Position numbers and translations under genes: made by a program. From Phytoactinopolyspora halotolerans (lineage in GTDB: Bacteria > Actinomycetota > Actinomycetes > Jiangellales > Jiangellaceae), in the NCBI RefSeq assembly GCF_010550675.1, contig NZ_JAAGOA010000001.1:186001-250000 (forward strand): DNA of 64,000 bases, written 5' to 3'. Each line of letters begins with the position of its first letter. Positions within the stretch are counted from its first letter, which is position 1. The notes under the pieces were generated by a model. That model was not told the origin of the DNA, made no database searches, and worked only from the letters and a program-made list of their open reading frames with translations. This document shows positions 1 to 11,030 of this stretch, piece after piece.

Positions 1-2
1 GC

Positions 3-2060
<2,058 letters not shown>

Positions 2061-2071
2061 AGGAATCGCTA

Positions 2072-5000
2072 GTGACTGACGACATCAGCACCGCCGAAGG
2101 ATTCGGTGGCAGCAGAATCGAGCCTGTCGACCTTCAGGTCGAGATGCAGCGGAGCTATCTCGACTACGCCATGACGGTCATCGTCGGCCGCGCGTTGCCT
2201 GACGTTCGTGACGGCCTCAAACCCGTGCATCGCCGTGTGCTGTACGCGATGTTCGACGGTGGCTACCGACCCGACCGCGGATTCTCCAAGTGTTCCCGCG
2301 TCGTCGGCGACGTGATGGGCAATTACCATCCGCACGGTGACTCTGCGATCTACGACACCTTGGTGCGTCTCGGTCAGTGGTGGTCGATGCGTTACCTGCT
2401 GGTGCAGGGTCAGGGGAACTTCGGATCGCGCGGAGACGACCGCCAAGCCGCGATGCGCTACTGCGTCGTCGGTGACACGCGGATCCGTACGGTCGGGTCG
2501 GGCTCGGTCCGGATCGCCGACGTCGTACCCGACGCTGCGGCTAACTCTGAGCATGACATCGAACTCAAGCTTGCCGGCCGCAGCGGAGAACTCGTCCGTG
2601 CGACGAAGTTTTTCCACTCTGGCGCACATCCGACCAAACGGCTTCGGACGAGGAACGGGTTCGAACTCACTGGGACGTATAACCATCCCGTGCTCTGCCT
2701 GGTCTCCGTGGGTGGGGTACCCACGCTTCTGTGGAAGCTCCTGGAGGAGATCCAGCCGGGCGACTACGTCGTCGCCTCGCGCACCGAGATCCCCGAGCAC
2801 GAGCTGCCTGGCCGCGACGCGCACGATGCTGCGGTACTGGCCGGCGCCTTTGTGAGTGAGAGCTTCGTCTCGGAGAAGCGGGCCGGGTTCAGCAACGTCG
2901 ACGCGGAGTATTTCAAGACAGTTGTCGACGCGTACGATTCGGTCGTCGGCGGGCCACACTATGTGTACCAGCGAGAGATCGCTTCCGGATCTGTCCTGCA
3001 CGAGCTCGACGTTCAGGACCTGTCGGCACTGCGGAGCAGCGTCCTGGGCGACATGGTCGGACAGCGAAGTGCCGACAAGAGTGTGCCGGAGTTCGTCTGG
3101 CGTGCGACGGCGTCGGTCAAGCAGCTCTTCCTGCAGTCGTTGTTCGAGGGTGATGGATCGGCCTCCAGTCTGCCGCGCCATTCGGTACAGATCAGTTACT
3201 CCACACGCAGCAGGAAACTGGCTCGTGAGGTTCAGCAACTGCTGTTGGAGTTCGGTGTCGTCTCCAGCCTGTGCGCCTATGACTCGGGCGAGATCAAGGT
3301 GGTCATCGGTAACCGCCGAGATGCTGAACTCTTCGCCCGCCGTGTGGGCTTCCTCGGCGCGAAGCAGGCCAAGCTCCGGGACATCCTGCAGGGCTTGCCT
3401 TATCCGGCTCGGGGCCGCAGCGGCGATCATGTCCCGTTTGTGGCCGAGTTCCTGCGACGTCCGGAGGCGGCTCGGAGCGCAGCCGATCATCAGTGGCTGA
3501 AGTACCACAATGTCGACCGCATCGATCGGTGGGAACGCACCGACATCATGGACAGGTTGACGGACGAAGCGTTCGCCGTCGTCGAGCCACTCCTTGACGG
3601 TCGCTTCTACTACGCAGAGGTCGTCTCCGTCGAGGACGCCGGTGTCCGCGACGTGTTCAGCGTGCGGGTAGACACCGACGACCACGCGTTCGTCACCGAC
3701 GGTCTGGTGAGTCATAACACCGAGTGCCGGATGGCGCCGCTGGCCATGGAGATGGTCAGGGATATCGAAGAGGACACAGTCGACTTCTCGCCGAACTACG
3801 ACGGGCGTGGGGCCGAGCCGGACGTCTTGCCGAGCCGGTTCCCCAACCTCCTGGTCAACGGTTCCGGCGGAATCGCCGTGGGGATGGCGACGAACATCCC
3901 GCCGCACAACCTCCGCGAGGTCGCGGCCGGGGTGGATTGGTACCTCGAGCATCCGGACGCGAGTAGCGAGGAGTTGCTCGAGGCGCTCCTGGAACGGATC
4001 AAGGGTCCCGACTTTCCGACCAACGGACTGATCGTCGGGACCAGCGGAATCGAGCAGGCGTATCGCACGGGCCGGGGCTCGGTCACGATGCGCGCCGTCG
4101 TCGAGGTCGAGGAAGACAACCGCGGCCGGACGTGCCTGGTCATCAGCGAGCTGCCGTATCAGGTGAACCCCGACGCCCTGACCCGGAAGATCGCCGAGCT
4201 CGCGGACTCCGGAAAGGTCCCGGGCATCGCCGACCTGCGGGACGACTCGTCGTCGCGGACCGGTATGCGACTCGTCGTCGTGTTGAAGCGCGACGCGGTG
4301 GCGACGGTGGTCCGGAACAACCTCTACAAACACACACAGCTGCAGGACACCTTCGGCTGCAACATGGTCGCCCTGGTGGACGGCGTGCCGCGGACGCTCT
4401 CGCTCGATGCGTTCGTCCGGCATTGGGTGACGCATCAGGTCGAGGTGATCCGGCGCAGGACCGAGTTCCGGCTCCGGAAGAAGCGGGAACGGCTGCACAT
4501 CGTCCGCGGCCTGCTCAAGGCGATCGATGCGATCGACGAAGTCATCGCCCTGATCCGCAGGTCGGCCGACGTGGACGAGGCACGGACCGGCCTGATGCAG
4601 CTGCTCGATATCGACGAGATTCAGGCCACCGCCATCCTCGACATGCAGTTGCGACGGCTGACTGCGCTGTCCCGTGACGAGCTGCAGGCCGAGCATGACG
4701 GATTGGTGACGGACATCGCGGACCTGGAGGACATCCTCGCGTCCGACGTTCGCAAGCATCAGATCATCCGGGACGAGCTGGCTGAGATCGTCGAGAAGTA
4801 CGGCGACGAGCGACGCACGGCCATCATCCCAGGCGAGGGCGACCTGACGGCTGAGGACCTCATCACCGAGGAACCGGTCGTGGTCACCATCACCCGCGGC
4901 GGCTATGCCAAGCGCACCAAGTCGGACCTCTACCGCGTGCAGAAGCGTGGCGGCAAGGGCGTTCGTGGCGCCCAGCTGCGTGAGGACGACGTCGTCGACC

Positions 5001-5875
5001 AGTTCTTCGTCACGACGACGCACCACTGGGTGCTCTTCTTCACCAACCGCGGCCGCGTGTACCGGGCCAAGGCCTACGAGTTGCCGGAGATGGCGCGTGA
5101 CTCCAAGGGTCAGCATGTCGCGAACCTGCTGGCGTTCCAGCCGGATGAGAAGATCGCCCGGGTCATGACGCTGCGCGACTACGAGCAGGCGCCTTACCTG
5201 GTGCTCGCCACCCGGCACGGCATGGTGAAGAAGACGCGTCTGTCGGAGTACGACTCGAACCGGTCGGGCGGCGTCATCGCGCTGACCTTCCGGCGCGACG
5301 ACGACGAGTTGATCGGCGCCGAGCTCGCCAGCGCCGACGACGACATCCTCCTGGTCTCCAAGAAGGCGCAAGCGCTCCGGTTCACTGCCAACGACGAACA
5401 GCTACGTCCGATGGGCCGGCCCACCGGCGGCGTCGTCGGCATGAAATTCCGTGAGAACGACGAGTTGCTCTCGATGTCCGTGGTCCGCGATGGAACCGAA
5501 TCGTATGTCTTCACCGTCACAGATGGTGGGTTCGCAAAACGGACCGTTGTGGAGGAGTATCGGGTACAGGGCCGGGGTGGACTCGGCATCAAGGCAATGA
5601 AGATCAACGAGGATCGAGGTTCTCTGGTGGGCGCTCTGGTCGTCGGCGACAGCGATGACGTCCTGGCCATCCGCGCTTCGGGTGGCGTCACGCGGAGCTC
5701 GGTGGCGGACGTTCCGGCGAAGGGACGTGACACCATGGGTGTCAAGTTCGTCTCGCTGGGCGCCGATGATGCGGTCGTGGCGATTGCGCACAGTGCCGAG
5801 GAGGAGGACGATGATGCGGTCGATGAATCCGAAACCCCGGATACTGATAGCAACTCGGAAGGTGATGGCTTGTGA
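2072..5875 (+). CDS. gyrA: DNA gyrase subunit A precursor with in-frame intein
   Basis: Breakage-reunion subunit of gyrase. The 1267-residue precursor is a normal 848-residue GyrA interrupted by a 419-residue intein. The N-extein has [19 protein letters not shown] and ends at the active-site tyrosine, Tyr130 (AAMRY). The C-extein resumes at [12 protein letters not shown]. The C-terminal beta-pinwheel carries a GyrA box ([10 protein letters not shown]) and ends in an acidic tail. GTG start at 2072. Because the intein splits the catalytic tyrosine from the rest of its loop, gyrase activity depends on protein splicing. The next gene starts inside the stop codon (GTGA overlap at 5872), indicating translational coupling. 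Confidence 0.97.
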   Translation: MTDDISTAEGFGGSRIEPVDLQVEMQRSYLDYAMTVIVGRALPDVRDGLKPVHRRVLYAMFDGGYRPDRGFSKCSRVVGDVMGNYHPHGDSAIYDTLVRLGQWWSMRYLLVQGQGNFGSRGDDRQAAMRYCVVGDTRIRTVGSGSVRIADVVPDAAANSEHDIELKLAGRSGELVRATKFFHSGAHPTKRLRTRNGFELTGTYNHPVLCLVSVGGVPTLLWKLLEEIQPGDYVVASRTEIPEHELPGRDAHDAAVLAGAFVSESFVSEKRAGFSNVDAEYFKTVVDAYDSVVGGPHYVYQREIASGSVLHELDVQDLSALRSSVLGDMVGQRSADKSVPEFVWRATASVKQLFLQSLFEGDGSASSLPRHSVQISYSTRSRKLAREVQQLLLEFGVVSSLCAYDSGEIKVVIGNRRDAELFARRVGFLGAKQAKLRDILQGLPYPARGRSGDHVPFVAEFLRRPEAARSAADHQWLKYHNVDRIDRWERTDIMDRLTDEAFAVVEPLLDGRFYYAEVVSVEDAGVRDVFSVRVDTDDHAFVTDGLVSHNTECRMAPLAMEMVRDIEEDTVDFSPNYDGRGAEPDVLPSRFPNLLVNGSGGIAVGMATNIPPHNLREVAAGVDWYLEHPDASSEELLEALLERIKGPDFPTNGLIVGTSGIEQAYRTGRGSVTMRAVVEVEEDNRGRTCLVISELPYQVNPDALTRKIAELADSGKVPGIADLRDDSSSRTGMRLVVVLKRDAVATVVRNNLYKHTQLQDTFGCNMVALVDGVPRTLSLDAFVRHWVTHQVEVIRRRTEFRLRKKRERLHIVRGLLKAIDAIDEVIALIRRSADVDEARTGLMQLLDIDEIQATAILDMQLRRLTALSRDELQAEHDGLVTDIADLEDILASDVRKHQIIRDELAEIVEKYGDERRTAIIPGEGDLTAEDLITEEPVVVTITRGGYAKRTKSDLYRVQKRGGKGVRGAQLREDDVVDQFFVTTTHHWVLFFTNRGRVYRAKAYELPEMARDSKGQHVANLLAFQPDEKIARVMTLRDYEQAPYLVLATRHGMVKKTRLSEYDSNRSGGVIALTFRRDDDELIGAELASADDDILLVSKKAQALRFTANDEQLRPMGRPTGGVVGMKFRENDELLSMSVVRDGTESYVFTVTDGGFAKRTVVEEYRVQGRGGLGIKAMKINEDRGSLVGALVVGDSDDVLAIRASGGVTRSSVADVPAKGRDTMGVKFVSLGADDAVVAIAHSAEEEDDDAVDESETPDTDSNSEGDGL
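2462..3718 (+). mobile_element. GyrA intein with LAGLIDADG-type homing endonuclease domain
   Basis: In-frame protein-splicing element covering precursor residues 131-549. Splicing block A starts at Cys131 ([10 protein letters not shown]). Block B has the TxxH motif in [10 protein letters not shown]. Block F is [14 protein letters not shown], and block G is GLVSHN followed by Thr550 as the +1 nucleophile. The middle has two dodecapeptide-like helices, [10 protein letters not shown] and [12 protein letters not shown], so the homing endonuclease domain is full length. In the first helix a glutamate stands where the usual metal-binding aspartate is found. The insertion point (Tyr / Thr-Glu) is the site used by mycobacterial GyrA inteins. 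All splicing residues are present, so it should splice. Nuclease activity cannot be judged by eye. Confidence 0.95.
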
Positions 5876-6927
5876 CGAGTTCCGGAAGGGCCGGACGTCC
5901 CACAGCTGAAGAGGAGCGTGAGCAGGCCGGCGACGGCGCCACGGAATCGTCGGGCGGCGCTTCCGGCAACGGGAACGCGCCAGATCCCGCCGTTCAGGCG
6001 CGGCGGCCATCGCCTTCGAACGGCCCGCAAGCGGGGCCTCGAGGCGCGGCCGCCGCTCGCTCGGCCACGAAAGGGCGGCGCCAGACGCGGCCCGAGCCTG
6101 GATCAGACTCGGGCCCTGTCCAGCCGCCACCAGCACCGCCTCCGGGTGGAGCCGGCCCGCAGCAACAGTCTGCCAATCGGCAGCAGCCGGGTCCGGCACA
6201 GCCATCCAGCTCGCCGCCTCCACCGGTAGCGCCGCCGGCGGTTGTGCAGGCAGCCGAGGCGGCCCAGGCACACTCGCGGAAGGCCCCGAAGCCGTCCGGT
6301 CCGGCCCGTGGTCCGCGGCCGGAACCCGTGCCGCCGCCGTCCGCTCAGGCACAGGCTCAGCCGCCGCAGGCACCACCGCAAGCGATGGCCGCGCCGGCCG
6401 CGCCGCCGGCTTCCCGTCCGACGGAGGACACGCAGGTCAGCCTCGATGCGCGTCCGTCGGCCCGCGCCGATGCTTACCAGCAGAGCCCAGAGCGGCCATC
6501 GGTCGACGCCGGAGGGACCGCCCAGCAGCGCAGCAGCGGCACGCGCCGACCGCCGCGAGTCCGCAAGGCACGCCTGCGGCTGGTCCGGGTCGATCCCTGG
6601 TCGGTCATGAAGTCTGCCTTCCTGTTATCTGTGGCGCTGGGGATTGCCCTCTTCGTGGCGGTGGCGGTGCTCTGGTCGGTCCTGGACGCCGCTGGCGTCT
6701 TCGAGTCGGTCAGCGAATTGGTGCTCGACTTCACCCAGTCCAGCACCAGCGAGGGCATCAACATCAACGACTATGTCGCACTCTCTCGGGTTCTGGGCTT
6801 CACGACCCTCATCGGTGTCGTCAACGTGGTGCTCATCACGGCATTGGCGACGCTGGGTGCTTTCTTGTACAACCTGTCCGCGAGCTTGCTGGGCGGCCTG
6901 GAGCTCACCCTGGCCGAGGACGACTGA
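5872..6927 (+). CDS. DUF3566 domain membrane protein
   Basis: 351-residue protein with a long, disordered Pro/Ala/Gln-rich cytoplasmic N-terminus (about residues 1-235). The C-terminal DUF3566 domain has two hydrophobic helices: [19 protein letters not shown] and a second around [20 protein letters not shown]. Proteins of this family sit directly downstream of gyrA in most actinobacteria, and this copy keeps the position. Its GTG start overlaps the gyrA stop, so the two are translationally coupled. The function is unknown; the coupling with gyrase is positional and no catalytic motif is visible. Confidence 0.9.
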   Translation: MTSSGRAGRPTAEEEREQAGDGATESSGGASGNGNAPDPAVQARRPSPSNGPQAGPRGAAAARSATKGRRQTRPEPGSDSGPVQPPPAPPPGGAGPQQQSANRQQPGPAQPSSSPPPPVAPPAVVQAAEAAQAHSRKAPKPSGPARGPRPEPVPPPSAQAQAQPPQAPPQAMAAPAAPPASRPTEDTQVSLDARPSARADAYQQSPERPSVDAGGTAQQRSSGTRRPPRVRKARLRLVRVDPWSVMKSAFLLSVALGIALFVAVAVLWSVLDAAGVFESVSELVLDFTQSSTSEGININDYVALSRVLGFTTLIGVVNVVLITALATLGAFLYNLSASLLGGLELTLAEDD

Positions 6928-7007
6928 GCCGGCCATGCGATGCGGTACCGGCCGGTTTGGGCCGGCCGGTACCGATGCGGTAGTCTTCTGGTCGCAGCTG
7001 AGTGCAC

Positions 7008-7081
7008 GGGCCTATAGCTCAGACGGTTAGAGCGCTTCCCTGATAAGGAAGAGGTCACTGGTTCAAGTCCAGTTAGGCCCA
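7008..7081 (+). tRNA. tRNA-Ile (GAT anticodon)
   Basis: Complete cloverleaf. The 7-bp acceptor stem GGGCCTA/TAGGCCC pairs perfectly, the anticodon stem is CTTCC/GGAAG, and the anticodon GAT lies at 7042-7044. The T-loop is GGTTCAAGTCC. The discriminator is A at 7081 and CCA is not encoded (CCG follows). The position downstream of gyrA is the usual one in actinobacteria. Confidence 0.97.
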
Positions 7082-7216
7082 CCGTTCGTTTATCCAGCTC
7101 AGTCGCATTTCCCGGGCCTTGCAGCCTTCGCCCGCCCTTGCACGCCGGCCGTATCAGGCGGGGGCCAGTGTGCATCCTCGCGGTGTGAATGCCAGTCGTT
7201 CGGCCGGGAGCTCTGC

Positions 7217-7510
7217 CTATCGACGCCGCCGTCGCCCGGTCATGCGGTGCTCACCGTCGTGTCCGCGTGGCAGGTCGCAGATATGCGAATCCTGGTGAGA
7301 CTGCCAGTAGTGCAGGCATGTGGGCTTGGGACAGGGATCACTGAGTCCGTCCGTCGTGCCTGCCAGTCCTTCGATCATGGCCCCGCCACAGTTGCCGCAC
7401 ACCCATGCGTGCAGCATCTCGAACTCGTCGACGACCGGAGACCAGGCGATATCGTGCCCCAGCTCCATGGCGCGCTCTACGGCGTCCGTGAGGTCTGGTC
7501 CCTCCTCCAC
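7217..7510 (-). CDS. Small putative zinc-binding hypothetical protein
   Basis: 97-residue protein I cannot assign to a named family. It has metal-binding spacing: CGNC near residue 39, then a second cluster with CPKPTC, two histidines in HYWQSHQDSH, and CDLPRGHDGEH near the C-terminus. That gives five Cys and several His arranged like one or two zinc sites. The tail is a run of arginines. The GTG start at 7510 has a good GGGAGG ribosome site, in the 15-base gap after the upstream gene (7526-7831, same strand), so the two form a pair. Nucleic-acid binding is plausible from the zinc-ribbon look and basic tail, but this is inference. Confidence 0.65.
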   Translation of the reverse strand: MEEGPDLTDAVERAMELGHDIAWSPVVDEFEMLHAWVCGNCGGAMIEGLAGTTDGLSDPCPKPTCLHYWQSHQDSHICDLPRGHDGEHRMTGRRRRR

Positions 7511-7525
7511 TGTGGACCTCCCACG

Positions 7526-7831
7526 TCAAAGCGTCAGTCGCACACCGATGCTGCGCGCGAGCGTTTTGAGTGCATCTTTGTCGATATCTGATCTCTTCAT
7601 ATCGTTACGGGTCATCAAGAATGCCACCTTCCCGTCTTTGGTCCGTCCAGCGATCTTGAACCCGTCTTGCTGCGGGCGCTCGACAATCTGCCAGCCCGCC
7701 TCTTGCTGCCAATCGATCGCATCTTCCCACCATTTGATGAATGACTCCGGCGCCTCCACGAACAGCCCGACGCCATGAACGTGGTCCGCGTAGGCGACGT
7801 GATCGCCGAACCTTCGCTCCTCAACCTGCAT
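7526..7831 (-). CDS. Hypothetical protein, first gene of a two-gene cassette
   Basis: 101-residue soluble protein with no family I recognise. The middle is rich in Trp, Glu and Gln (IKWWEDAIDWQQEAGW), and the C-terminal part (FLMTRNDMKRSDIDKDALK) looks like a charged helix. There is no signal peptide or membrane segment. ATG start at 7831, preceded by a G-rich weak ribosome site. It lies 15 bases upstream of the putative zinc protein and is co-directional with it. The pair interrupts the gyrA/tRNA/DLW-39 order usual in actinobacteria, which suggests acquisition. A toxin-antitoxin or defence-type role is possible but unsupported by motif. Confidence 0.6.
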   Translation of the reverse strand: MQVEERRFGDHVAYADHVHGVGLFVEAPESFIKWWEDAIDWQQEAGWQIVERPQQDGFKIAGRTKDGKVAFLMTRNDMKRSDIDKDALKTLARSIGVRLTL

Positions 7832-8297
7832 GATGCCCCCTCGGAAGCCGAAGGACGCCCGCGCTACGCGGGCGATACTGACATGGACTCACTCGCAAGT
7901 ACGATGTGTGCTGCTGGTCCGAGGATGAACAGGGTCCAGCGTACGGTGTGATAGTCAATGAATGGCAGGACAAGGATGACGGCGCCGGTTCGCCAGACTT
8001 CAAACTCTCCTCACTACATTCACGTTTACTTATCACTATCTCCGTGATGAGCTTGTGTAGTCAAGACGCCGCTTGCAACGAACTTGAAACGAGCATGTTC
8101 TAATTGAGGGCACAACTACTCGCATCGGTGGAGGGCGGGTTGCGACGCCCTACGTGGCCGTGGATCCGTGCACCACGAACGTTGTCGGTGCGCTGGTCAC
8201 CCGCGCGGAGATCTGTGGCGACGGCTGAACGAAAGTCTGAGGATGGCAGCGCCGACACGCTTCCACATCTACGTGGTGGAGGACATAAGCTGATGTC
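7832..8297. other. Gene-free stretch, locally AT-richer
   Basis: About 470 bases between the small minus-strand pair and the HTH gene. Short open frames occur on both strands, but none has a convincing start plus ribosome site or a recognisable product. The part around 8000-8110 is visibly richer in A and T than the surrounding chromosome. It probably contains the promoters for both flanking units and may be a remnant of inserted DNA. Confidence 0.5.
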
Positions 8298-8540
8298 ATG
8301 GAACAGAAGCTACTGACTCTTGCCGACGTCGCTGAGCTCTTGAACGCCTCTTCCGCACAGGTGTACGCACTCGTCCGCAGTGGAGAACTGCCGGCCATGA
8401 AGATGGGTGGTCGTGGGCAATGGCGAGTGCACCCCGAGCGCCTGAGCCAGTACATCGACCGAGCTCACGAAGAGACCGCGGAGTGGGTGAAGCACAACCC
8501 GATGACGCGTGACGAGGCCGTGGCAGAGGTAGAGGAATAG
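8298..8540 (+). CDS. Excisionase-family helix-turn-helix DNA-binding protein
   Basis: 80-residue protein that is almost entirely a MerR-like winged-helix domain of the excisionase type (HTH_17). The HTH runs from LLTLADVAELLNASSAQVYA, followed by the wing GGRGQWRVHPERLSQYID. The acidic C-terminal tail ends AVAEVEE. ATG start at 8298. Such domains are found in phage excisionases, in regulators like BldC and AlpA, and in orphan chromosomal genes. No integrase is nearby, so an orphan regulator is more likely than an active excisionase. Confidence 0.85.
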   Translation: MEQKLLTLADVAELLNASSAQVYALVRSGELPAMKMGGRGQWRVHPERLSQYIDRAHEETAEWVKHNPMTRDEAVAEVEE

Positions 8541-8668
8541 GCGCTGCGCCGTTCCGACCGCACGCGGTCAGGACAGACGGCGGCACTCCATCGAATCGGC
8601 TAGGCGCCGTGCAGACCCATAGGTTAGCCTCGCCGTGAGTTCAGTAATACGTCTGGAGGCGGACCAAC

Positions 8669-8809
8669 GTGTCCAAGAAGAAGCTCGTGTTTACGGCGCT
8701 GGTCGCTATTGCCGGTTATGTCGGATATAAGCGTTATCAGTCAGGTCAGGAGGAACGTGACTTGTGGGCCGAAGCGACAGATCCGGTGCCACCCGCTGAC
8801 AAGGCATGA
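8669..8809 (+). CDS. DLW-39 family micro-protein
   Basis: 46-residue protein. A short basic N-terminus (MSKKK) precedes one hydrophobic segment (LVFTALVAIAGYVGY). The polar tail contains the signature Asp-Leu-Trp in QEERDLWAEATD. GTG start at 8669 with GGAGG at 8655-8659, nine bases upstream. The DLW-39 family is a conserved actinobacterial small protein usually encoded near gyrA and the Ile/Ala tRNAs, which fits this position. Probably membrane-anchored; function unknown. Confidence 0.85.
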   Translation: MSKKKLVFTALVAIAGYVGYKRYQSGQEERDLWAEATDPVPPADKA

Positions 8810-9032
8810 CCACCGTGGCGTTCTCTCCGATGGTGGCCTGATCGCACTCCGGTGGCAGCGCCGCCCGCACGCGTGACATTGGCCTGCGGGTGGAGTTGTC
8901 ACCGGAAGGTGTGCCTCGTCACTGTCGTGACAGTCCCAAGCCCAGCGTGTGGGGTGACGGATTCGGCCTCGGAGCGAAGACGCGCTATTCTTGTCAAGGC
9001 TCGATGCGCGGATCAGCGGTCGAGCCGTTCCC

Positions 9033-9108
9033 GGGGGCGTAGCTCAATTGGCAGAGCACCGCCTTTGCAAGGCGGGGGTTAGGGGTTCAAATCCCCTCGT
9101 CTCCACCA
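9033..9108 (+). tRNA. tRNA-Ala (TGC anticodon)
   Basis: Cloverleaf with acceptor stem GGGGGCG/CGTCTCC (two G-U pairs), anticodon stem CCGCC/GGCGG, anticodon TGC at 9066-9068 and T-loop GGTTCAAATCC. The 3' CCA is encoded at 9106-9108, unlike in the other two tRNAs of the window. A conserved-looking translated frame across it is only the usual tRNA artefact. Confidence 0.96.
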
Positions 9109-9309
9109 GCACGAACGTCAAGATCCGAAGTCCAGATCCTTGGCGTGCGTGCCATCCCCGTGCCAGTGGTGACGTGGCGCATCGCCACCCTCCTGACGGT
9201 CGAACACGTGACCGGAGATCCCGGAACGCCGACGGCCCTGATCAACCGAGATTTCCGGGCGGGGAGGGCGTGCCAGCGGTGCGTATACGCTCGTGAGGTC
9301 CGCACAAGC

Positions 9310-9346
9310 AACGTGGGCCCCGAGCGTCCTGCCCGGGGCCCACGTT
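9310..9346. terminator. Strong bidirectional terminator hairpin
   Basis: Perfect 13-bp inverted repeat, AACGTGGGCCCCG at 9310-9322 and its complement at 9334-9346, with an 11-base loop. It lies between tRNA-Ala (plus) and the convergent gene ending at 9378, so it can terminate both. There is no long U tract, which is normal in high-GC actinobacteria. Confidence 0.8.
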
Positions 9347-9377
9347 CGGGGCCGTACCGCTCGAAATTCGCCAGGTC

Positions 9378-10175
9378 TCAGTTCTGACTGTCGAGCGTGG
9401 CCTGGCTGTTGCTCTCGCCGCTGCTGTTCGACTTCGCGGCGGTGCTCTTCTTGGCCGTAGTCTTCTTCGCGGTCGTCTTCTTGGCGGTGCTCTTCTTGGC
9501 CGGCTCGGCCTGAGCCTCGCCTTCCTTGTCCTTCTGGCCGGTTGCGGAGTCCGTCTCAGTCCCCGCACCAGCCGTGGTCGCCGCGCCGGCCGTCTTCGAC
9601 TCCGGCTTCGCGTCACCCTCGGCCTCGGATGGCTTGTCGCTCGGCTCGGGAGCCGGCGCCCAGGGACCCGTCGCGGGGTCGTACGTGGTCCATTGCTCCT
9701 CGGCGCTACGCCGGCGCAGGACGCCGGCAACCGCCGCTCCAGCGGCCGCGAAACCGCCGAGCACCAGCATGACCGTGCGGCGTCGCTTCTTGCGCCGTCT
9801 GCGCTTCGGCTCCTCGGCGATGTCTGCGGCACGCTCGGAGAGATCATGTGCCCTCTCCGAGAGCCTGTCTGCTGCTCCCGCCAGCGATTCGGCCATCTTG
9901 GGCACGACGTCATTCATGAGCGAGTCTTTGGCCTGCGACGCCTTCGGGCCGACCTTGGCGCGGGCGGCTTCGACCGTCGGACCCACACGTTCGGCGGCCG
10001 ATTCCACCACCGGTGTGACCCGCTCGCGGGCCGAGCTGAGCGCGGGCGAGGCGGCGTCGCGAGCTCGCTTGCCGGCCTTGCGCGCGGCCTCACGTGCATG
10101 AACAGCGGCCTCGCGGACGTCCGTGACCGCTTCCTCAGGGTGTTTCTTCCGTCTCTTGCCGAGCATCTTCCGCAA
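9378..10175 (-). CDS. Lysine/alanine-rich, helix-rich membrane protein (DUF5324-like)
   Basis: 265-residue protein. The N-terminal two-thirds is helical and Ala/Arg-rich with apolipoprotein-like repeats (VREAAVHAREAARKAGKRARDA, RVTPVVESAAERVGPTVEAA). A basic cluster (RRRRKKRRR) then precedes one membrane segment, VMLVLGGFAAAGAAVAGVL. The C-terminal tail is Pro/Glu-rich and ends in histone-H1-like KKTTAKK repeats. It resembles streptomycete DUF5324-type proteins. The frame stays open to 10376, but GAGGAGG at 10182-10188 lies six bases before a TTG at 10175, so this start is preferred over the ATG at 10166. Function unknown; membrane and possibly DNA interaction is inferred from composition. 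Confidence 0.7.
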   Translation of the reverse strand: MRKMLGKRRKKHPEEAVTDVREAAVHAREAARKAGKRARDAASPALSSARERVTPVVESAAERVGPTVEAARAKVGPKASQAKDSLMNDVVPKMAESLAGAADRLSERAHDLSERAADIAEEPKRRRRKKRRRTVMLVLGGFAAAGAAVAGVLRRRSAEEQWTTYDPATGPWAPAPEPSDKPSEAEGDAKPESKTAGAATTAGAGTETDSATGQKDKEGEAQAEPAKKSTAKKTTAKKTTAKKSTAAKSNSSGESNSQATLDSQN

Positions 10176-10493
10176 GACGGGCCTCCTCGTTGATTGTTCT
10201 TCCTGGCCCTTCAGAGGCCGCACGGGCGCATCCGTACCGGATTCCGGGCCGGCCGTGTCCACGGCAGCCCGTTCCCGGTAGGGAGCGACGCCCGATGGTT
10301 CCATGTCAGTTTCCGCCCCCTGGCTCGATCGGTGCCGGGAGGCTTGTCTGTTCCATCTGCTGCCCCGTCCGTACAACCTCGTACCTTCTCAGACCCTTCA
10401 TAGATCATGCCTTGTATCCGACCCTATGCCTACCAGAGGCTCTCCGTGGGAAGATGAGGGGTAATCGGACCAACCAATTCGGAAAGGCACACT
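10176..10493. other. Divergent intergenic region
   Basis: About 320 bases between the divergent Lys/Ala-rich gene and the cyclophilin. The minus-strand frame continues to 10376, so the first gene could be longer than annotated. Otherwise I see no gene here, only presumed promoters for both sides. Confidence 0.5.
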
Positions 10494-11018
10494 GTGGCCA
10501 ACGACCTCCAAGCCATCCTGCACACCAACCACGGCGACATCACGCTGAACCTGTTACCCAATCACGCGCCGAAGACCGTGCGTAACTTTGTGGAACTTGC
10601 CGAGGGCACCCGAGAGTGGGTGCACCCGGAAACCGGGCAGAAGAGTTCGGAGAAGCTCTATGACGGGACGGTCTTCCACCGGGTCATTCAGGGTTTCATG
10701 ATTCAGGGCGGGGATCCGCTGGGCAACGGCCGTGGTGGCCCTGGCTACGACTTCGCCGACGAGTTCCATCCGGAACTCGTCTTCGACCGTCCATACCTGC
10801 TGGCGATGGCGAACGCGGGGCCGAACACGAACGGTTCGCAGTTCTTCATCACCGTTGGCCCACAGCCTCACCTGAACCGGAAACACACCATCTTCGGTGA
10901 GGTGGCGGACACCGCCGGCCGACAGGTAGTGGACACCATCGCCGCGGTGCCCACCGACCGTCTCGATCGGCCGCAGGAGCCGGTCGTGGTCAACTCGGTC
11001 TCGATCGTCCGTAGCTGA
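10494..11018 (+). CDS. ppiA: Cyclophilin-type peptidyl-prolyl cis-trans isomerase
   Basis: 174-residue cytoplasmic cyclophilin that interconverts cis and trans proline peptide bonds during folding. Family motifs are present: FHRVIQGFMIQGGDP (catalytic Arg in FHRV), ANAGPNTNGSQFFITV and HTIFGEV. There is no signal peptide. GTG start at 10494 with a GGAAAGG ribosome site just upstream. Equivalent genes sit at the same place, between gyrA and pknB, in mycobacteria and streptomycetes. Confidence 0.95.
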   Translation: MANDLQAILHTNHGDITLNLLPNHAPKTVRNFVELAEGTREWVHPETGQKSSEKLYDGTVFHRVIQGFMIQGGDPLGNGRGGPGYDFADEFHPELVFDRPYLLAMANAGPNTNGSQFFITVGPQPHLNRKHTIFGEVADTAGRQVVDTIAAVPTDRLDRPQEPVVVNSVSIVRS

Positions 11019-11030
11019 AGTCACGGACGT

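Noticed and set aside
2069-5371. 1100-residue open frame antisense to gyrA.
   Set aside because: Long antisense frames are expected in high-GC DNA; it has no ribosome site and gyrA is certain.
8120-8234. Short Cys/Thr-containing peptide frame ending RAEICGDG that looks a little like a lanthipeptide core.
   Set aside because: No ATG, GTG or TTG start in a suitable place, no leader peptide, and no modification enzyme gene nearby.
8619-8637. IdeR/DtxR-like box (TAGGTTAGCCT) upstream of the DLW-39 gene.
   Set aside because: Only one half matches the 19-bp iron-box consensus well; the other half is poor.
8991-9108. Frame across tRNA-Ala with a protein-like sequence (VAQLAEHRLCKAGVRGSNPL).
   Set aside because: This is the well-known spurious translation of a tRNA gene; similar artefacts occur over the tRNA-Ile and tRNA-Leu on the minus strand.
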